A DNA stretch of 47,384 nucleotides, taken from the NCBI GenBank assembly GCA_022572465.1, contig JACZVV010000009.1:1-47384 (forward strand), in the 5' to 3' direction. The notes beneath the pieces are model-generated. The model did not search any database, was not told where the DNA came from, and was given only the letters and a program-made list of their open reading frames with translations. Position numbers and translations under genes: made by a program. This stretch comes from Chloroflexota bacterium (lineage in GTDB: Bacteria > Chloroflexota > Dehalococcoidia > SHYB01). Positions 1 to 8,434 of this stretch are shown here, piece after piece (the stretch's first letter is position 1; each line of letters starts with the position of its first letter).

Positions 1-5
1 AGCAG

Positions 6-281
6 ATGTTTGGCATGTTCTTCAGCGCTTTCCCCGACCTCAGCGTCACCATCGACCATATGATCGCCGAGGGTGACCTGGTAGCCGTCCACACCACGAC
101 GCAAGGGACCCACAAAGGCGAGCTGATGGGCATCGCGGCGACGGGGAACCAGTTCAGCAACCAAGGCATCGACCTCATTCGAATCGCCGGCGGCAAGGCC
201 ACCGACATCTGGCACTACGAGGAGGAGCTCTCGTTCTACCAGCAGCTAGGCGTCACCACCATCCCCGGCGCCGAGGAGTAG
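6..281 (+). CDS. SnoaL-like / ester cyclase (NTF2-fold) protein, 5' truncated by window edge
   Basis: Translation FFSAFPDLSVTIDHMIAEGDLVAVHTTTQGTHKGELMGIAATGNQFSNQGIDLIRIAGGKATDIWHYEE is typical of a SnoaL/ester cyclase C-terminus. Confidence 0.8.
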   Translation: MFGMFFSAFPDLSVTIDHMIAEGDLVAVHTTTQGTHKGELMGIAATGNQFSNQGIDLIRIAGGKATDIWHYEEELSFYQQLGVTTIPGAEE

Positions 282-289
282 CCAGCCCC

Positions 290-1621
290 TCACTTGATGT
301 GGGCCGCGTAATCCTCGCCGATGTGGCCCTCCCGCTCCAGGCGGTCGTAGGTCTCGCCGGTCACGCCCAACAGCTCGCGGTAGACGTAGCCGTTGTGCTC
401 GCCCAGGCGGATCGGCGGCTGCCGAATGCTGTTGGGCGTCGCCGAGGCCCGCCACATGATGCCGGGGTAGGGATAGGCGCCGATGTCGGCCTGGGTGATC
501 GTCTGGAAGAATCGCCGCGCCTCCAGGTGCGGGTCCCGGTAGGCGTCGGCGTCGCTGATGACCGCGCCGGCGGTGACCCCGGCCCGTTGCAGACGCTCCA
601 TGGCCTCGTTGGGATCGCGCCGCGCCGTCCAACCGGCGATGATCTCGTCCAACGCGTCGTGGTTGCGCCTGCGAGCAAGGATCGTGCGGAAGCGCGGATC
701 GTCCAGGAGGACGGCCCGCCCGATAGCCCGCGCAAACCGTCTCCACTCCGCCTCGCCGCCGACGGAGATGGTGATCCAGCGGTCGTCGCCTCGGCAAGGG
801 TAGCAGCCCTGGGGCGTGCGATACGGGTCCCGGTTGCCCAGAGTATCCTGCACGCGGCGGTTCATGGTGTAGTCCATGATGGCCTCGCCGAGGTTGGGGA
901 TCATGTTCTCCACCAGCGACAGCTCAACGTGCGCCCCCTCGCCGGTCGACCGCCGCCGGTGCAGCGCCGAGACGGCCGCGAAGGCGGCCACCAGGCCCCC
1001 TGATGCGTCGGCGAACAGCACCTCGTCCTTGCTGGACATGTCCAGGTCGGGGTAGCCCCGGATGTAGGTGTGGCCCGAGACCGCCTCCACGTGGCTTCCA
1101 TAGGAGCGATAGTTCTTGTACTCGCCCTCGAGGCCGTAGGCCGGCATCTGCACCATGACGATGTCGGGCCTGATCGACCGCGCCCACTCGTAGGTGACGC
1201 CGAGCCCCTCGGCGGTCTCGGGGACGTTGTTCTCGATCAGCACGTCGGAGACTCGCAACACCGACTCCAGCACCTCCATGCCCTCAGGCCGCCGCAGGTC
1301 GACGGTGAAGCTCCGCTTGTTTCGCGAGTGGTTCTGAAACAACGAGAACCGGTTCCAGGGCCGCTCGCCGGGCTCGTCGTTGGGGTAGGCATGGCGCCAA
1401 CTCCGGAGCGCGATGACCTCTTCCTTCGAGGGCCGGGCGACGTTGCCCCGGGTGGCCGTCTGGAAATGCTGCGTCGACTCGACCTTCAACACGTCCGCTC
1501 CCCAATCGGCCAGAAACATCGTCGCCGAGGGCCCGGCCCACACGAGGGTCATGTCGACGACGCGCACGCCTGCCAGAGGCAAGCGGACGGCGGGTCCACC
1601 GGCCGGCGATGGCGACGCCAC
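290..1621 (-). CDS. CaiB/BaiF CoA-transferase family protein
   Basis: LPLAGVRVVDMTLVWAGPSATMFLADWGADVLKVES N-terminus and class III CoA-transferase architecture; 443 aa ORF. Confidence 0.9.
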   Translation of the reverse strand: MASPSPAGGPAVRLPLAGVRVVDMTLVWAGPSATMFLADWGADVLKVESTQHFQTATRGNVARPSKEEVIALRSWRHAYPNDEPGERPWNRFSLFQNHSRNKRSFTVDLRRPEGMEVLESVLRVSDVLIENNVPETAEGLGVTYEWARSIRPDIVMVQMPAYGLEGEYKNYRSYGSHVEAVSGHTYIRGYPDLDMSSKDEVLFADASGGLVAAFAAVSALHRRRSTGEGAHVELSLVENMIPNLGEAIMDYTMNRRVQDTLGNRDPYRTPQGCYPCRGDDRWITISVGGEAEWRRFARAIGRAVLLDDPRFRTILARRRNHDALDEIIAGWTARRDPNEAMERLQRAGVTAGAVISDADAYRDPHLEARRFFQTITQADIGAYPYPGIMWRASATPNSIRQPPIRLGEHNGYVYRELLGVTGETYDRLEREGHIGEDYAAHIK

Positions 1622-2830
1622 TCAGATCACCCCCGCGGCGCGGAGCCTGCCCAGGTCACGCCGGCTGAACCCCAGCTCGCCGCACAGCACCTCTTCGTTG
1701 TGCTGGCCGAGGGTCGGCGCGGCGCGCCGGGGCTGACGGTCCATGGTGTGCACTCGAAACGGACGGCCGGGATACTCGATCGAGCCGGTAGCGGAATGCG
1801 AGATGGTCTCCCAGTACCGCCGCTGACGAAAGTACGGGTCTTCGATGGTGTCGCGGGAGCTATAGACCGGCCCCGAAAGCAGCTTGCGGCTCTGGGCCTC
1901 TCGCCAGATATCCCGCATGCCCCGCTCCATCCACCACGGCAGGATGTACGGCTCCAGTTCCTCTGCCGCTTCGACCCTGTTGCGAGCCTCCACCGTCGCG
2001 AAACGCGGGTCCTCCGCCAGCTCGGGGTGGCCGACCATATCCATCACGATGGGAAACCAGTGGGCCTGGGCCGCGACGCTAAAGTAGCCGTCGGCGCAGG
2101 GCCGCACGCCGCCTCCCAGCGCGCCGGGCCTGCGCGCGCGCCCGTTCACATGGCCGATGAATTGATAGGCGATCAGCATCGTGGCGCGGCGGTCCTGGCC
2201 CGCTGCCTGGGTCTCCATGATGGAGACGTCCAGGTGATCGCCCCGCCCGGCGTCGTCGACGCCGAACAGCGCGATGACGGTCGCCAGAGCGGCCGCCTGG
2301 CCCGCGTGGCTCTGGACCACGCTGCCGCCCAGCTTCATCGGCTCGCGGCCGGGGTAGCCCGTGGCGAACATCGGCCCGCCCATGGCGTACTCCGTGATCT
2401 CGCCGGCCCGGAAGTCCCGGTAAGGGCCGTCCTGCCCGAAGTTGGAGATCGAGGTCAGCACCAAACGAGGTTGCAGGGCCGACAGGGCCTCGTAGCCGAT
2501 GCCCAGGCGGTCCATCGTCCCCGGGCGGAAGCTCTCGATCACCGCGTCGGCGCCAGCGGCCAGCTCGCGGAAGATCGCGCGGCCGGTCTCGTGCCGCAGG
2601 TTGAGCGTGATGCCTCGCTTGCTGGTGTTGAGGTGAAGAAAGAGGCCGCTTCGTTCGGGGTGCGGCAGGTCGCCCTGGAACGGCCCCCTGGTGCGCGCCG
2701 GGTCGCCGCCCCAGGGCCGCTCGACCTTGATGACGTCGGCGCCGTAGTCGGCCAACAGCTTGGCAGCGAGGGGCCCGGCGACGTGGTGCGTCAGGTCGAG
2801 GACGCGGAGGCCGGCCAGGAGCGCGGTCAT
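1622..2830 (-). CDS. CaiB/BaiF CoA-transferase family protein
   Basis: MTALLAGLRVLDLTHHVAGPLAAKLLADYGADVIKVERPWGGDPAR; abuts the downstream CoA-transferase; internal ATG start preferred over 2866. Confidence 0.88.
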   Translation of the reverse strand: MTALLAGLRVLDLTHHVAGPLAAKLLADYGADVIKVERPWGGDPARTRGPFQGDLPHPERSGLFLHLNTSKRGITLNLRHETGRAIFRELAAGADAVIESFRPGTMDRLGIGYEALSALQPRLVLTSISNFGQDGPYRDFRAGEITEYAMGGPMFATGYPGREPMKLGGSVVQSHAGQAAALATVIALFGVDDAGRGDHLDVSIMETQAAGQDRRATMLIAYQFIGHVNGRARRPGALGGGVRPCADGYFSVAAQAHWFPIVMDMVGHPELAEDPRFATVEARNRVEAAEELEPYILPWWMERGMRDIWREAQSRKLLSGPVYSSRDTIEDPYFRQRRYWETISHSATGSIEYPGRPFRVHTMDRQPRRAAPTLGQHNEEVLCGELGFSRRDLGRLRAAGVI

Positions 2831-2877
2831 GGGGGAAGAGTACTTCGAATGGGGAACGAGAGACAAGGGAGGCAGGG

Positions 2878-2917
2878 GACCTCACCCCTGTCCCCTCTCC
2901 GCGAGCGGAGAGGGGAA
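2878..2917. repeat. Left terminal inverted repeat with REP-like palindrome (CCCCTCTCCGC-GA-GCGGAGAGGGG)
   Basis: gacCTCACCCCtgtCCCCTCTCCGCgaGCGGAGAGGGGaatt; reverse complement matches 3286-3328. Confidence 0.85.
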
Positions 2918-3217
2918 TTGAAGAGCCGCGGCGATGCGCTCCATGACGCCTTCCATGCCGCCGTTAACCTCGTCGTTCGTGAAGCGCAGGACGCGCAGCC
3001 CCAGGCTTTCCAGGAACGCCTGCCGGACGGAGTCTTCCTGGCGCGTGTACTGGTGCACCGGTCCCTCGATCTCGACGACCAGGCTGGCCTCGGCGCAATA
3101 GAAGTCCACGAGGAAGCGATCGATGGCGTGCTGGCGGCGGAATCTGGAGCCAAAAAGGCACCGGTGTCGCAGGCGCTTCCACACCGCGGCCTCCTCCGGG
3201 GTAGGATTGCGGCGCAT
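2882..3217 (-). CDS. DUF559 domain-containing protein (endonuclease-like)
   Basis: MRRNPTPEEAAVWKRLRHRCLFGSRFRRQHAIDRFLVDFYCAEASLVVEIEG...RVLRFTNDEV is the DUF559 signature; C-terminal residues are encoded by a flanking palindromic repeat. Confidence 0.88.
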   Translation of the reverse strand: MRRNPTPEEAAVWKRLRHRCLFGSRFRRQHAIDRFLVDFYCAEASLVVEIEGPVHQYTRQEDSVRQAFLESLGLRVLRFTNDEVNGGMEGVMERIAAALQFPSPLAERGQG

Positions 3218-3285
3218 CTGGCGCGCCAGCGGCTTCAGCCGTTCCCAGAGTTCGGGAGCTGTCGCCCAGGGAATCTCTCCCGAAG

Positions 3286-3328
3286 ACCCCCTCTCCGCAG
3301 GCGGAGAGGGGGATTAGGGGGTGAGGTC
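3286..3328. repeat. Right terminal inverted repeat with REP-like palindrome (CCCCCTCTCCGC-AG-GCGGAGAGGGGG)
   Basis: CCCCCTCTCCGCagGCGGAGAGGGGGattaGGGGGTGAGGtc, inverted relative to 2878-2917. Confidence 0.85.
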
Positions 3329-3333
3329 GTCCC

Positions 3334-4254
3334 CTACAGCACCTCTCGCAGGAAGCCGCGGAGCGTGTCGGCGAAGGCGATGGGCTGGTCGCCCTGGACG
3401 GTGTGGCCCGCGCCCTCGATGGTGACGCAACGGCCGTTGGGCAGCGTCGCGGCCAGCTTCTCGGCGTCCTCGCGGTGGAACACGGTGCTCTCGCTGCCGT
3501 GGATCACCAGCGTGGGGCAGGGAATGCGCGGGACCTCTTCCCACAGCTTCTCGTTCGCCTGGAGCGCCTTCTGAGCCTGCTTCTCCCGCTCCTCCTTCGA
3601 CACCTCGCCCTGGGGCTGGCCGTACTTCCACGTCCACCGGCCGTCGTCCCGTTGCTTCAGGGCGTGGAGCAGGCTGTAACGCAGGTGGGCCTTCGGGCGC
3701 AGCGGGTTGAACTGGTGAGCGTACTCCAGGGCGTCGTCGATGGAATCGAACTCTCGGCGCCCGCGGATGAAATTCCCCACCTCGTCGAAGCCCTTCCGCT
3801 GGATGGTGGGGCCGACGTCCACGATGGCCACCGCCAGGAGCCGGTCGGGATAGCGCCCCGAGTAGGCGATGGTGTTCAGGCCGCCCATGGACATGCCCAC
3901 CAGCGCCAGCCGCTCAAGGCCCAGCGCCTCGATCGCCTCGCGGACGTCCTCCCTCTGAGCTTGGGGCGAGCCGTCGCTGTCTTTCGGCGCCTCGGTCTCG
4001 CCGTGTCCACGCTGGTCCAGGGCCAGACAGTGAAACTCGTCGCGGAGCTGGAGACAGACCAGGTCCCAGGTGTGGGCCGTCTGGTTCCCGCCGTGAAGGA
4101 ACAGCACGGGCGTTCCCGTGCCGCCCCAATCCAGGTAGTGCATGCGAAGGCCGTTGGCCTGGACGTAGCCTTCGCCGGGGGCCGACGTGTCGGGAAGCTC
4201 GAGGCCGAAGGCCTGGGCCGCGTCCAGAAGCGCGTCGTGCGTCTCTTGCGTCAT
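3334..4254 (-). CDS. alpha/beta hydrolase
   Basis: GTGTPVLFLHGGNQTAHTWD, LALVGMSMGGLNTIAYS (GxSxG), PTLVIHGSES and GAGHTVQGDQP motifs; start at MTQETHDALL (ATG at 4254). Confidence 0.9.
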   Translation of the reverse strand: MTQETHDALLDAAQAFGLELPDTSAPGEGYVQANGLRMHYLDWGGTGTPVLFLHGGNQTAHTWDLVCLQLRDEFHCLALDQRGHGETEAPKDSDGSPQAQREDVREAIEALGLERLALVGMSMGGLNTIAYSGRYPDRLLAVAIVDVGPTIQRKGFDEVGNFIRGRREFDSIDDALEYAHQFNPLRPKAHLRYSLLHALKQRDDGRWTWKYGQPQGEVSKEEREKQAQKALQANEKLWEEVPRIPCPTLVIHGSESTVFHREDAEKLAATLPNGRCVTIEGAGHTVQGDQPIAFADTLRGFLREVL

Positions 4255-4304
4255 CTCGTTAGCTCCTCGGTGTGGGCCGGAAATGCCGATGCGGCTCAGC
4301 CGCC

Positions 4305-5396
4305 TCAGGCGAAGTGGTAGAGCTCGGAGGCGTTGTCGCACACGATCCGCCGCTTCTCGGCCTCCGGGACCCCTTCGAACAGCGATACTATCACCTCGCG
4401 GGAATGAGGCCAGATGCTGTCGGTATGCGGATAGTCGTTGGACCACATGATGTTGTCCAGTCCGATGCGGTGACGGATTTCGATCCCGGTGTGGTCCCGC
4501 ATGAACGTCAGGTAGACGTGGTCGTGGAAGTAGTCGCTGGGGCGTCGCGTCAGCCCCGCGCTGGTGCTGGACCAGTGGCGGTGCCGCTCGTAGGCATGAT
4601 CGATACGCTCCAGGAACGTCCCCGCCCACCCGATGTCGTTCTCCACCGAGATGACCTTGAGGCGGGGAAAGCGGACGAAGACGCCGCCGAAGATCAGCGC
4701 CGCGACCGATTGCTGCACCCAGTGAGGCGACACGGTGTACTCGACCAGCCAATGGTCGATGGTTGTGTGAGCCTTGGAGCCCGTGAACAGGTGAAGGCTC
4801 ACCGGAAGGTCCAGCTCCTGGCACAGCGACCAGAACGGATCGTAGCGGAGGTCAGTGTAGAGCTCATGCTCCTGGGGCGTCGACGAGACCATGACGCCGC
4901 GAAGGCCGAGCGCGGCGGCGCGGCGCGTCTCGGCCATGCCCCGCTCGATATCGTCCAACGAGACCACGGCGATCCCCTTGAGCCGCTCGGGGTAAGCGTT
5001 GCAGAAGTCCGACAACCAGGAGTTGTAGGCGCGGAACAGCGCGTCCTGGAACTCGACGTCCGCCACCTTGTACATCCGCATCGCCAGCGTGGGGTAGATC
5101 ACCTCCGCGTCCACGCCGTCGGCCGCCATGTCCTTCATGCGCTCGTGGGGGTCCCATCCTCCCTTGCGGCTGTCGGCATAGCGCCCCTTGCGGCTGAGCT
5201 TCTCCGGATCGGTGCCCGCCGGGGCCAGCAGCCCCACGTTGAAGTCGTCCAGCCCTTCGCAGACGAAGACGTCGGTGTCGGCCTCGACCCGCACGTGGGG
5301 CGCCCGCTGGCGCAGCGGCGACTCCATGTAGTTTTGCCACAGATCGCCGGGCTCGGCCACGTGGGAGTCGGCGGAGATGACGTCGTACTTTGCCAT
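4305..5396 (-). CDS. amidohydrolase family protein (TIM-barrel metal-dependent hydrolase)
   Basis: MAKYDVISADSHVAEPGDLW...YPTLAMRMY...AYNSWLSDFC...MWSNDYPHTDSIWPHS; amidohydrolase-2 features. Confidence 0.9.
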   Translation of the reverse strand: MAKYDVISADSHVAEPGDLWQNYMESPLRQRAPHVRVEADTDVFVCEGLDDFNVGLLAPAGTDPEKLSRKGRYADSRKGGWDPHERMKDMAADGVDAEVIYPTLAMRMYKVADVEFQDALFRAYNSWLSDFCNAYPERLKGIAVVSLDDIERGMAETRRAAALGLRGVMVSSTPQEHELYTDLRYDPFWSLCQELDLPVSLHLFTGSKAHTTIDHWLVEYTVSPHWVQQSVAALIFGGVFVRFPRLKVISVENDIGWAGTFLERIDHAYERHRHWSSTSAGLTRRPSDYFHDHVYLTFMRDHTGIEIRHRIGLDNIMWSNDYPHTDSIWPHSREVIVSLFEGVPEAEKRRIVCDNASELYHFA

Positions 5397-5617
5397 GATT
5401 CGCTCCTGTAACGATTCGGCCAAGCGGCTCTCGACACGCCCAGCCGCCCCGCCCGCGTGGGCCGGATAATGCTGATGCGGCTCAGCCGCCTCAGCCGCCT
5501 CAGGCGAAGGTAGCTCCGGCCCCCTGCGTTGTCAAGCAGATTGTCTCGACGCTCCCGGCGCGATGGGGTAACATCCGTGACAACCTTGGCCGTGACAACA
5601 TCGGCGCGGAGGCCGCG

Positions 5618-6520
5618 ATGACGCTGACCCTGGACTGGCTGGGCGTTTCCACCTACCGTCTCAAGATCGACGACCTGGTCATCTTCCTCGATGCCTACCT
5701 GGACCGGGTGCCCGGCGCGCCGCCGGTGGGGCTGAGGGCCGCCGAAGTCGACCGGGCAGACTACATCTTCGTCGGCCACTCCCACTTCGACCACCTCTGG
5801 GGCGCGGAGACCATCGCCCACAACACCGGCGCCGCCGTCGTCGGCTCCTACGAGACGATTCGGATCATGCACGACGAGGAGGTGCCCGAGGCGCAGCTCG
5901 TCTGCGTCGCCGGGGGCGAGCGCATCCGCCTGTCGGACCGGGTGACGGTGCGGGTCTTCCCCAGCCAGCACTCCTGCATCTGGGCCAAGGCCGGGAAGCC
6001 CGACGAGGTCTGCCTGGGCGAGATGGGCCTCTCGCTCCAGGAACGCCACGCCAACCTCGAGGCCCGGCCCCTTCGCCGGCGCCCTTCCGATCGGCCAGGC
6101 GCCGCCGAGCTGCAGGCTCACCTCCAGGAGTCGGACCAGCACGCCAGGGGCGACGGCGGCGCTCTGGCCTACCTGATCGAGACGCCCGAAGGCTCGGTGC
6201 TGTGGAAGGACACCTCGGGCCACTGGACCGGGATCCTCCGCGACCTGCGCCCCGACGTCGCGCTGCTCGCCGCCGCGGGCCGGGGCAACATCGACGGCGA
6301 TCCGATCCAGGGCTCCCTCGCCCAGTTCGTCGCGCGGGAGGTGGACCTGGTCCGCCCCCGCCGCGTGGCCCTGTGCCATCACGACAACTGGATGCCGCCC
6401 TTCACCCGTGAGACGGACGTCGAGCCCATCCGGTCCGAGCTGGCCCGCCACTTTCCCCACGTCGAGTTCCTGGAGATGGGCTACCTGGAAGACATGCCGG
6501 TCCTGAGCCGCGATTGGTAG
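5618..6520 (+). CDS. MBL-fold metallo-hydrolase
   Basis: ADYIFVGHSHFDHLWGAETIAHNTGAAVVGS (HxHxDH) and VALCHHDNW. Confidence 0.85.
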   Translation: MTLTLDWLGVSTYRLKIDDLVIFLDAYLDRVPGAPPVGLRAAEVDRADYIFVGHSHFDHLWGAETIAHNTGAAVVGSYETIRIMHDEEVPEAQLVCVAGGERIRLSDRVTVRVFPSQHSCIWAKAGKPDEVCLGEMGLSLQERHANLEARPLRRRPSDRPGAAELQAHLQESDQHARGDGGALAYLIETPEGSVLWKDTSGHWTGILRDLRPDVALLAAAGRGNIDGDPIQGSLAQFVAREVDLVRPRRVALCHHDNWMPPFTRETDVEPIRSELARHFPHVEFLEMGYLEDMPVLSRDW

Positions 6521-6557
6521 CCGCCAAGAGGCGGCCCACCACAAGCGAGCATCCGCC

Positions 6558-7259
6558 ATGCCACGAGAGCACCCGAACACGGCAAGATCCCGCAGGCACT
6601 TCGATGCGCTGGCGGCCGACTACGACCAGAGGCTGGTCGCCCACATGCCCGCGTACGACGAGATGCACGACGCCATCATGGCCTTGCTGCCCGCCGACGA
6701 CGGCCCGGTGCGGCTCCTCGAGCTCGGCGTTGGCACCGGCGCCCTGACCCGGCGAGTCCTCCAGCATTTCGCCCGCGGCGCCGTCGTCGGCTACGACCTT
6801 TCAAAGGAGATGCTGGCCCGCGCGCGACCCAAGCTGGCCTTCGCCGGCGCCCGTATCGAGCTCCATCATGCCGACATCAGCAACGCTTCGTTTCGCGGGC
6901 CGTTCGACGCCGTCGTCTCCGCCATCGCGGTGCACCACGTGCCCCCTCGTTCCAAGCCGAAGCTCTTTCACCGCCTGTTCGAAGCGCTACGTCCCGGCGG
7001 CGTCCTTATCCTCGGCGACGCTTTCCGGGCGCCCTCGGCCGAGCTCGACGAGGTCTATCGCCGGCAGGCCGCCAAAGAGGTCGAGCGGCGCGGGATGGAC
7101 CAGCAGGCCCGCGACTCCTTTCACCGGCGCGCCGACCGTTCAGGGGGAACGCAAGCCCGCGTCGAGGACTACCTGCGGTGGCTCCGTCAGGCGGGGTTCG
7201 TCTCTGTCGACTGCGCCTGGAAGCGCTTCAACCTCGGCGTGGTCTACGCCGTCCGCTGA
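6558..7259 (+). CDS. class I SAM-dependent methyltransferase
   Basis: VRLLELGVGTGALTRRVLQHFARGAVVGYDLSKEMLARARPKL; AIAVHHVPP. Confidence 0.9.
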   Translation: MPREHPNTARSRRHFDALAADYDQRLVAHMPAYDEMHDAIMALLPADDGPVRLLELGVGTGALTRRVLQHFARGAVVGYDLSKEMLARARPKLAFAGARIELHHADISNASFRGPFDAVVSAIAVHHVPPRSKPKLFHRLFEALRPGGVLILGDAFRAPSAELDEVYRRQAAKEVERRGMDQQARDSFHRRADRSGGTQARVEDYLRWLRQAGFVSVDCAWKRFNLGVVYAVR

Positions 7260-7377
7260 CCCGCCGGCCCGAGGCCCTGCGCCGGTGAGCCGGCCCCGTC
7301 AACATCACGCCAAGAGTGGCGCTGGCGCACTGCCATTTCGGGCCGGCGTATGGTAGGTTGGATGGCAAGGAGTTGCC

Positions 7378-8202
7378 GTGCCACGCAACGATTGGGAACA
7401 GTTCCTGGCCGTCGCCCGCCTGCCCGACGAGCAGATCGAGTTGGCGCGGGCGGCGTTGCTGCTGGCGACGTTCGAGGACCCGGCGCTGGACGTCGAGCGC
7501 GAGCTTGGCCTGCTGGACTCGCTCGCCACCGCCGCCGCCACCCGCATGGGCACCGAGCGCGACCCCTTCGGTTCGGTCAACACCCTCAACGAGTACCTTT
7601 TCGACGAGGTGGGCTTTCGAGGAAACGAGGAAGACTACTACGACCCTCGCAACAGCTATCTCAACGAGGTCCTGAAGCGCCGCCTGGGCATCCCCATCAC
7701 GCTCTCTCTGGTGTATATCGAGACGGGGACGCGTTTGGGCATTCCCCTGGTAGGCGTGGGGATACCCGGCCACTTCCTGGTCCGGCACCGGGATGTCGAG
7801 GACCTGATCGTCGACCCGTTCCATGCCGGCATCCTGCTGTCGCAACGGGAGTGCGCCGAAAGGCTGCGCCAGGCGGTCGGGGAGGGCACGGCCTGGGACA
7901 AGAGCTACCTGGCGCCCATAGGCAACCGCGATTATATCGCCCGGATTGTGCGCAACCTGAAAGGTTGCTTCCTGCGGCTCCACGACTATCCGCGGGCGCT
8001 GCGGATGTTCGAGTGGCTGCTGCGCATGGACCCGCCGGCGCCCGCGGACCAACGAGAGCGCGGCGTGGTCCGCTTGCGTCTGGGCGAGTACCAGGAGGCC
8101 GTGGACGACCTGCGAGCCTACCTGGCCGCCGAGCCCGACAGCCCCGAGGCCGACGCCGTCCAGCAGCTCATCGACCGCGTGCAGCGCCGCATGGCGGAGT
8201 GA
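7378..8202 (+). CDS. transglutaminase-like SirB1 family protein with TPR-like C-terminus
   Basis: LNEYLFDEVGFRGNEEDYYDPRNSYLNEVLKRRLGIPITLSLVYIETGTRLGIPLVGVGIPGHFLVRH is the SirB1 signature. Confidence 0.9.
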   Translation: MPRNDWEQFLAVARLPDEQIELARAALLLATFEDPALDVERELGLLDSLATAAATRMGTERDPFGSVNTLNEYLFDEVGFRGNEEDYYDPRNSYLNEVLKRRLGIPITLSLVYIETGTRLGIPLVGVGIPGHFLVRHRDVEDLIVDPFHAGILLSQRECAERLRQAVGEGTAWDKSYLAPIGNRDYIARIVRNLKGCFLRLHDYPRALRMFEWLLRMDPPAPADQRERGVVRLRLGEYQEAVDDLRAYLAAEPDSPEADAVQQLIDRVQRRMAE

Positions 8203-8434
8203 CTGCCCCCCAAACCGGCCAGTCCGCCTCGTCCCTGCATCGCTCTCGCCGCCCTTGCTCAACACCCGCGGAAGATGCGTCGCCTTCCGCAAACGGCGCC
8301 GCTCCGTCCCCGAAAAGCTGGTCACAACCTTCCGTTGTGGCCACTTGCCTGTCGCAGGAGGCGTACCGTATGCTGCCAACGATGGCAAGCGCTGTCGGCG
8401 CCGAAAAAGCGCACGGCAAGCCGATGGGGGCTGA

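Noticed and set aside
1070-3574. 834-aa plus-strand ORF
   Set aside because: Shadow ORF antisense to the CoA-transferase genes; Arg/Pro/Gly/His-rich low-information sequence typical of high-GC DNA
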